In this document: piece after piece, positions 57,171 through 64,000 of the stretch
How positions within the stretch are numbered: the first letter of the stretch is position 1
Layout: each line of letters begins with the position of its first letter
Assembly: GCF_004011695.2 (NCBI RefSeq)
Contig: NC_082407.1
Span: 1,922,001 to 1,986,000, forward strand
From: Ascochyta rabiei
Taxonomy: Eukaryota > Ascomycota > Dothideomycetes > Pleosporales > Didymellaceae
Direction: 5' to 3'
Length of the DNA stretch: 64,000 nt
Translations under genes and position numbers: made by a program
Notes under the pieces: generated by a model
Told to the model about the DNA's origin: nothing
Databases searched by the model: none
Seen by the model: the letters and a program-made list of their open reading frames with translations, nothing else

Positions 57171-58512
57171 GATGGCGGTGGCCGTGGAGTAGAAAGCAAG
57201 GTGGTGTTGAGGACCTTTGACGGTTGTCGATGTTGCAAGTCAATGATGGAAGTCGCGACCCTGACCCTGACAAACTAGTTTCAGCGTACGCTGATTGGCG
57301 CGGAAGGAGCCTCGGCTTTTGAGGAAAGGGCAGCGGGATCGAGGCGTTGCTCCGGGTTTTCACGGTTAATATTTGGGTGTGTTCGCCCCAGGTGCTGGGT
57401 GGAGTGTGGAGTGTGTCTTGCCAACGTACGAGCGGTAAGCGTGTCCTTTATCGAACAAAGTAGACACAGATCCGATTCAGCCTCGTCCGTCTCCATGATT
57501 CACATCGCCACGAAGCACGCGTCAGACTGTCCTCAATGAAGCATTGCATTACCAGTCGCTTGCAAAAGACTAATGTCTGGCCAGGCAAGGCTGTATTACA
57601 AACTTATCCGAGTGTCGACTGACGCTGGAGTTGGAGCGGCCGACAACATCGCCGCTGGTGTTGCAGATTTGCGTGGGCTATCGTCGTCGTCATAGACCTT
57701 CGCAGGCCATCACATGTGCAGTTTGCGTCGATAGGTCAGAACTCCGATTAAACGCTCGCTTTGCCGTAACGGAAAACATTTCCACTAAGCCTTGACAGTA
57801 GCGGCTGCATTGGCAAGGGGCGACTATTTGACTGCAATTGCCCGCCGTCTCAAAGGTCCTTTGGTCGTATTGCAGGTATCAATTCCTTGATACAGCTAGG
57901 ACAAAATTTCGATCGCCGTGAGCTCTCGGCACATATTATTTTCTTGTGGAAACATAGGTGAAAAAGAAACGATGTATAAGACGCGCACCCAGATAGGGAT
58001 GAGTTGTTCAAACCGTCTCTTTGCCTGCACCATTTGCCGAAGCGCACAGCCATGGTGCTGCATCGTACGTGCCCGTTCATGGCTATGTGGAACTCGCGAT
58101 CTTACTGCTACCTGGAGTATCCAACATTATAACTCTGAGCTCTGGCACCAAGTGCGTAGAGTGATTGAAGTTCTCATACACAGCAAAGAAGAAATGCAAA
58201 GAACCCTCATCCAGCTGAGGTTCACAAAAGACGCCTGCGGGCCAGAAAGTGCCCTATCAGTGTAAAGGATGCATTGAACGCTCACCCCATGTTGTAAGTC
58301 ACAGATATGCGAGGAACAGTCAGATTAGGCGTTGAACACGACATTCGCCATTCACGCTTCGTGGAGAGCATCGAACACAGAGTTATGCATTGGGGAATCG
58401 TTAAATTTTTTGCGTCAGATGCTCGTGATCATTGGCATCCATGCATTGTACCTTTCCCATTCACCTAAGGAGCCTTTGAAGAAACAAACACCTAACAGCT
58501 GCCAGAACACTT
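57171..58512. other. Intergenic region SDH1-RPL3
   Basis: 1.34 kb with no supported gene. The left end must contain the SDH1 promoter and the right end the RPL3 3' untranslated region. Short frames on both strands are not protein-like. Confidence 0.45.
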
Positions 58513-59865
58513 CTAAGCAGAGGTCTGGAGGTCCTTCTTGAGGGTACCCTCGTACTGCCTCTTCTCGGCGGCGGTCTGGTAAGCACCGTGACCGAACTTG
58601 GAGGAGGTGTCGATCCACTTGAGCTCGACCTTCTCGAGAGCCCTCCTGCTGGTGTGGGTGAACATGGACTTACGGAGAGTCATAACCCTCTTCTTGACAC
58701 CAGGGCAGGCACCCTTGATCATGACGAAGTCATTCTTGACCTCACCATAACGGACAAAGCCACCCATGCTAAAGATGAGTTAGTGACAGTGTATGAACAT
58801 TGCGTGTGGGTGAAACTTACGGGGTGATCTGCTTCTTGGAGACATCGAATTCAGTGGAGGCGTTACCCTCATCGTCACCCTTACCGATACGGTAGATCTT
58901 GTGGTTGACGGAGGTACGGTGGTGGTAACCCATCTGACCAGCACGGGCAACAGTCCACTGAACGTGGGCCGGGTGCCAGGCACCGATACAAGCGACCTTG
59001 CGGAGACCCTTGTGGGTCTTGCGCGGAAGCTTCTTGGTTCCCCAACGGGCAGTGACACCGTTGTATCCGTGACCCTTGGTGACAGCGATGACATCGATCA
59101 TCTCATTGTCCTCGAAGATGGAGGAGATCTCAATTGGCTTCTCGAAGAGACCGTGGCCGTAGGAGACCTTGTCGGCGATGGAACCACCGTTGATCTGGAT
59201 CTCCATAAGGTGGGCCTTCTTCTGCTTGAGAGGGGTCTTGTGGATCTGGGTGTGGGCGAGGACACGGACGACGGTGCAGTACTTCTTGATGCGCTCGAGC
59301 TCGCGGGTGATGGACTGGCCGGAGGACTCGGAGTGCTTCTTGGCGTACTTGGTGAAGGCCTTCTTCTTGCTCTTGTACCAGTTGCGGTAGAAGCGGCGCT
59401 TGACCTCGTCGCTCAAGTGCTCAGCCCAGACGGTGGTGAGCGAGCGGAGACCGCGAGGAGTCTCGATGTAACCGACGAGACCAACAGCGATCATCTGCAG
59501 AATTTGTCAGTCCTCGGCGCGCAATGGCTCGACTGTGGTCTTCTTACGGGAGGAGTCTCGATGACAGTGACGGCCTCGACAATCTCCTTCTTGTGCAGCT
59601 TCGCACCGGGGCGGTCCAGATCACGGACGATCGTGGACATACCGGCCTTGTAGCCCATAGCAGCCGTGAGGTGGACGGGCTTCTTGGAGTCATCCTTGGG
59701 GAAGCTGCGTGTAGTTGTAAGCGTACTGTCCGCAATTCTCTCTCAATTCTCGCGGCGGCAGTGTTGAGCGTACCTCTTCACCTTACCCCTGTGACGGGCA
59801 GCGCGCTTGCGCGGCAAGAAGGCCAGAGACCCGTGGCGGGGGGCTTCGAACTTCCTGTGGGACAT
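58513..59865 (-). CDS. RPL3: 60S ribosomal protein L3 (uL3)
   Basis: A large-subunit ribosomal protein close to the peptidyl-transferase centre. Four exons: 59774-59865, 59548-59704, 58821-59494 and 58513-58768 (introns of 69, 53 and 52 bp, in phase), giving 392 residues, the usual fungal length. The spliced sequence starts [20 protein letters not shown] with [17 protein letters not shown] next, then the conserved [42 protein letters not shown], the uL3 loop [20 protein letters not shown] with [16 protein letters not shown] (including the conserved Trp and the His that is methylated in yeast), and VNHKIYRIG. Codon use is strongly biased to C-ending codons, as expected for a highly expressed gene. 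Introns near the 5' end are typical of ribosomal protein genes. Confidence 0.97.
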
Positions 59866-62246
59866 GGCGAGTTCGGTGCTGTGGTTAGTATCGAAGTTGA
59901 CAATCGGAGGCTCGAAGTTGTAGAGAAAAACTATCTGGACACTGTGCGCTTGGCGTGCGCTACGCACAGGCCAACGGCAACCACCCCAAGACCCGTGTCT
60001 CATTTCACAACACCGACGATTGCCCAACGAACACTTTGCACAACTAACGCAACAATGACGCCTGAAAATCTGCACTTGAATGCTTTCAGCTGAGCTGATG
60101 ATGACGATGAAAATGATGGCAGGTTTGATTGTTTTAATATCGATTGTCGCAAAAGACGCATTGCGGAAGTGCAGGCTGAGCGAAGTGCGCACCTACAACA
60201 GACTCAAGTAACCTAGTAGACACCATTTCAGTTGCCGATCAGATCGATCAGGGCAGTCGAAGCAGAGCATATTGCTATTTTGGATCAAGTAAGATATTCA
60301 CATCAAGTCGATGCTAATGTTCCAGCAAGCTTGCCAGCTCACCCAAGCCCAAGCCGAAGGTTCATTGCAGCCAAAGGCCAGACCAGTTCCAACTTCTCGA
60401 ATGTTTCAAATACTCGACCAAGCCAAGAGTCTTACAGACCTGGCCAGACCAGTTTGAGCCCATCAGCCCCGTTATGACACTCTCCCTCCAAGCGGTTCGG
60501 GCGGGAACTTCACATGGCTTTCAAGCAGCCTGTAATGCTAAAATAGACGTACCTACAGTATCGGTACATGTCATCAGCACAACCTTGGTGACTTTTATTT
60601 GGATGCTCTACAGGCTCTAGGTTTGGTGTTTTACATGGCCTCCAAAGCGTTCTGCTGTCGTGCTGTTTCCTATGCCCAGTTGTTTGTATTTACACAATGT
60701 CATCCACGGATGAACAGGTTTGTATCGTATGTCTGAACCATTATCTTGTGCAACTGTCGCATGGTAATTGTATTTCATTTGTAATTATTGTCTTGACGGC
60801 TCAGTAGTAGTACAGTACTATCATATCTCACATTCTTGTTGTATCTCACTTCAGTGCCTCTGTTCTTGGACACAGAAACAAGCAGCTTTCGTGCATTGTG
60901 TGGCTCGTTACCTTTCATGATGACAGTCACCAGAGATATCCGCCTGCTGTTGTTGGATATTGGATACACGAGCTGAGCGTCATGCACAAAGTTTGTTGTC
61001 GCACTTATGTATCTCTTAGCGAGGTCACACAAGCTGATCCAATTGTCATATCAAATGAGTCTCGTCACTCATGTACATCGCTTTGTGAGCTGTTCTCTGA
61101 TTCGTCTGATTGTGCGTAGTATCCTGGTGCCTTGTAAGCCTCCGTAGCCTAGTCAAGACTGTAGTGATATCTTTTTGCTACAGATCTTTGGCTAGCTCAA
61201 ACTTCCCGTCTAAAATTTCGAGTTTCGGGTCGCACGCATTGAGATGAAGCTTTTCAGTTGTACGAAATGGCTTCTCGACGACACTGAGTACGCTGATATG
61301 ATCAACAATATTAGCAGAGCACCATGGAACAGCCCATTCTACGAGAGAGTGCCGGATAGTGCTCTATCCATCACCTTCGTTCGCAGGTAAGCGAGCAAAT
61401 GTGTTCTATCGCTGACATATCCTAGTACACATTGAACTTTGTGTTCCAGCTTTACAGAGCAGATGTTGGGCTATCATGTCCGCTCTTCGTTGTTGTATTT
61501 TTGGTTCTGAATTCAAGCATGACGAAGGAAAGCATATAGGTTCGGGATCCTGACAGCAAGTGGGCACCCAGTTCAATAACAAGAGAATTGACCACTGATT
61601 CGCATCGGCGAGATCTGAACAAGGAACGCCAGTCATCCGTATCGCTGCGCTCTAGGATTCCAGTTTCTACCAATCCCAGGCCACCCAGACTCGTTGGTTG
61701 ATGTTTGCTACAGGCGACATTGAAGTGATGCGGATCGATCTGCGCACCAGGAAGGACACGCAAGTCCATATGCGAGTCGCGACCAACATCTGAAAACGCT
61801 CGGGCCACCTCTTTGCTTAGTAGCGCCTTCCCGCAGGCTTGGCGTCCACACGCGCGCGGGGCGGTGTCCAGGACCTTTGATGCTGGAAGTGCCCTTCAGA
61901 AGCCTGTCTCTTGTACCTGCGCTGCACCGAGTCTCCCTGCATCGCCGCCCGCGCCCGTCTTCCCGCCTCCGACGAGCATTCAACGACGTCTGCCACGCCC
62001 GCCCACGCCCACGCCCACGCCCTCGCCCACTGCTGCCGCCGTTTTCGTCGACCCCAACAGACACCGCTACACTACATCATCCAGTATTACCTGCTGCCCA
62101 GCCCCAACGTCGGCGGCGCCATCAACCCCCCGCCGTCACCCCCCTTCGCCATTTTCTCTGCCCGCACTGTCTGCACCGTCTCCACCTGGGATTGCAACAG
62201 GCCCTGATCGCTTCCTGCCGAGTCCCACAGCCTTGGTACTGGAATC
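59866..62246. other. Intergenic region RPL3-CDC55
   Basis: 2.4 kb with no supported gene. The left end holds the RPL3 promoter. From about 61860 to 62246 the plus strand is strongly C-rich, with runs such as GCCCACGCCCACGCCC near 62000, and is likely the 5' leader of CDC55. Open frames within it arise from this skew. The segment 60600-61700 is locally AT-richer and featureless. Confidence 0.45.
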
Positions 62247-64000
62247 ATGGTAGAAGCCGCAGAGGGCAGCCCCACGACGTGGAAGTTCACACAGTACGTC
62301 GACGCCCGGCCACACCCCACTGCAGAGCCTCTCCCAGGCTGTAACTGCACCCGCCTGCGCGCCCGCATCGCGTCCTGGCTGCTTGTCACACAAAAGTACT
62401 GACCTTGCTAGGTGCTTCGGCGACAAGGGCGATGTTGAAGACATAACAGAAGGTACGTCACCGGCACCCCACCGTGCAACGCAACATGCGAACACGACGC
62501 TTTCAGATGGTAATCGCTGACGTAACAAACCAGCGGACATCATTTCCACTGTCGAATTCGACCAGACGGGCAACTATCTGGCAACCGGTGACAAGGGTGG
62601 TCGTGTGGTCCTGTTTGAGCGAAACGAGACTGTACGTACCCCACGGTCGGCTCACGACTACCGCTCGGTATCTGACAACCTTCTAGAAGAAGACCTGCGA
62701 GTACAAGTTTCACACCGAGTTTCAATCGCACGAGCCCGAGTTTGACTACCTCAAGTCCCTCGAAATCGAGGAAAAGATCAACAAGATCAAGTGGTGTCGC
62801 CGCCAGAATGCGTCGCATTACCTCCTCTCCACAAACGACAAGACGATCAAGCTTTGGAAGGTCTTTGAGAAGTCGTTGAAAGTAGTGGCGGAAAACAACT
62901 TGTCACACGAACTGACGCCCGGTGGTGGGGTTGCTGGTGGAGGCGGTCCGGTCAGGAACCCAAACGCACACTTCCGCACCGCCACCGATCTAAAACTACC
63001 TCGCCTCACTCATCATGATACCGTCGTCGCTGCCGTACCGCGAAAGACATACGCCAACGCACATGCCTACCACATTAACAGCATATCAGTCAACAGCGAT
63101 GGAGAGACTTTCATCAGTAGTGATGACTTGCGAATCAACCTCTGGAACCTGAACATCCAGGATCAGAGCTTCAACATCGTCGACATCAAGCCTGCCAACA
63201 TGGAGGAGCTCACAGAGGTCATAACCGCAGCCGAGTTCCACCCTATCAGCTGCAACTGGTTCATGTATGCCAGCTCCAAGGGTACAATCAAGTTGGCGGA
63301 TATGCGAGAGAGTGCCCTGTGTGATCAGCACGCGAAGCGTATGTCGATCAAGCACGATTTGAAAGTATTTGTTCTGACTGACCGTGTACAGAATTTGAGC
63401 AAGAAGAGGACCCGTCCTCTCGCTCTTTCTTCTCTGAAATCATCTCGTCGATATCCGACGTGCGATTCTCACACGACGGCCGTTACATCCTCTCACGCGA
63501 CTACCTTACTGTAAAGATTTGGGACGTAAACATGGAGCGAACTCCAGTAAAGACCATCCCCATTCACGAGCATCTGCGACCCAGGCTCTGCGATACATAT
63601 GAGAATGACAGCATCTTTGACAAATTCGAGGTTGTGTTCTCTGGCGACGCCAAGAACGTCATGACCGGCAGCTACAACAACAACTTCATGATTTACCCGT
63701 CGGATCCTGAGAAGGACACCGAGGTGGTCCTGCAGGCTGACAAATCGGCTTTCAAGGCTAAGAAGGTCGGCATTCCTACACCGATGAACTCGTCAACAAG
63801 CCCAACGGGCGGCAAGAAGAATGGTTCAAGAGCTGGCAGTCCTGCAGCTGGTGCGGGTGGGCAAGGACAGCGCATGAGGAAGGAGACAGATGCTGATCAA
63901 ATCGACTTCAACAAGAAGATCCTGCACATGAGCTGGCATCCGTTCGAAGACAGCATTGCTATTGCAGCGACAAACAACGTAAGGCCTAATCTTCGCCTAG
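62247..64000 (+). CDS. CDC55: PP2A regulatory subunit B (PR55/Cdc55), truncated by window end
   Basis: B-type regulatory subunit that directs protein phosphatase 2A to substrates in mitosis, septation and polarity. Exons: 62247-62293, 62412-62452, 62534-62631, 62687-63338 and 63392-63978, all in phase (475 codons so far). A donor GTAAGG at 63979 starts an intron cut by the window edge; relatives need only a few more residues after AIAATNN. The spliced start [20 protein letters not shown] is followed by the PR55 signatures [110 protein letters not shown] and [11 protein letters not shown] Gly-rich loop (GGGVAGGGG) and a Ser/Gly/Lys-rich insert (about residues 417-450) are fungal-type additions. 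Confidence 0.95.

Noticed and set aside
58901..59653. Plus-strand frame of 250 codons opposite RPL3
   Set aside because: It is the antisense of a strongly codon-biased ribosomal protein gene, a known source of long spurious frames.
61860..62250. Pro/Arg-rich frames upstream of CDC55
   Set aside because: They arise from a C-rich leader with tandem CCCACG-like runs; three frames are open at once and none has a motif.
1..64000. CRISPR arrays, bacterial operons, secondary-metabolite backbone genes
   Set aside because: None was found; the DNA is eukaryotic and no polyketide synthase, peptide synthetase or terpene cyclase motif is present in the window.

Overview
This window is nuclear DNA of a filamentous ascomycete, most likely a Dothideomycete of the Pleosporales type. 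The support is: compact genes with short GT-AG introns (mostly about 45-100 bp, branch sites like CTAAC/CTGAC), an intron-bearing nuclear tRNA, filamentous-fungal gene families, and a transposon relic changed by C-to-T transitions as in repeat-induced point mutation (RIP). The species assignment is inference; no marker gene is present.

Layout. Positions 0.8-5.3 kb hold VPS10 (minus). Positions 6.5-8.8 kb hold a decayed membrane-protein gene whose stops look like CAG/TGG codons changed by C-to-T or G-to-A transitions. It is followed by tRNA-Ala(UGC) and an STK16/Env7-type kinase. Positions 11.80-13.93 kb hold a TA-flanked, AT-rich, RIP-degraded Fot1/pogo transposon with intact 40-bp terminal inverted repeats. 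A secreted GH3 beta-glucosidase, UTP12 (minus), ARC35/ARPC2, dynamitin, a C2H2 zinc-finger factor, an MFS transporter, an NTF2-like protein with a disordered motif-rich tail, and an unknown protein (33.0-34.4 kb, minus) follow. After a gene-free 4.4 kb stretch come a bHLH factor, a small Cys-rich protein, an ELMO-family protein, an unknown Ser-rich protein, CCT4 (minus) and RPT1 (divergent pair), SDH1 (minus), RPL3 (minus), and CDC55/PR55, which runs off the right edge.

Most genes are conserved housekeeping functions and do not form a pathway cluster. The functional links visible are head-to-head pairs sharing short promoters (UTP12/ARC35, CCT4/RPT1, Cys-rich/ELMO) and a cytoskeleton theme (Arp2/3 subunit, dynactin subunit, ELMO). 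Exon structures were worked out by hand from splice consensus, frame and family alignment remembered from knowledge; every multi-exon model below closes in phase.

The most unusual feature is downstream of RPT1: a second, diverged copy of the terminal coding segment (54341-54448). It keeps an open frame and differs from the first copy mainly by silent changes, and it could be an alternative last exon. Other points of note are a probable GC-AG intron in the bHLH gene, very small exons in UTP12 and CCT4, and the likely spill-over of RIP-like mutation into a single-copy gene.
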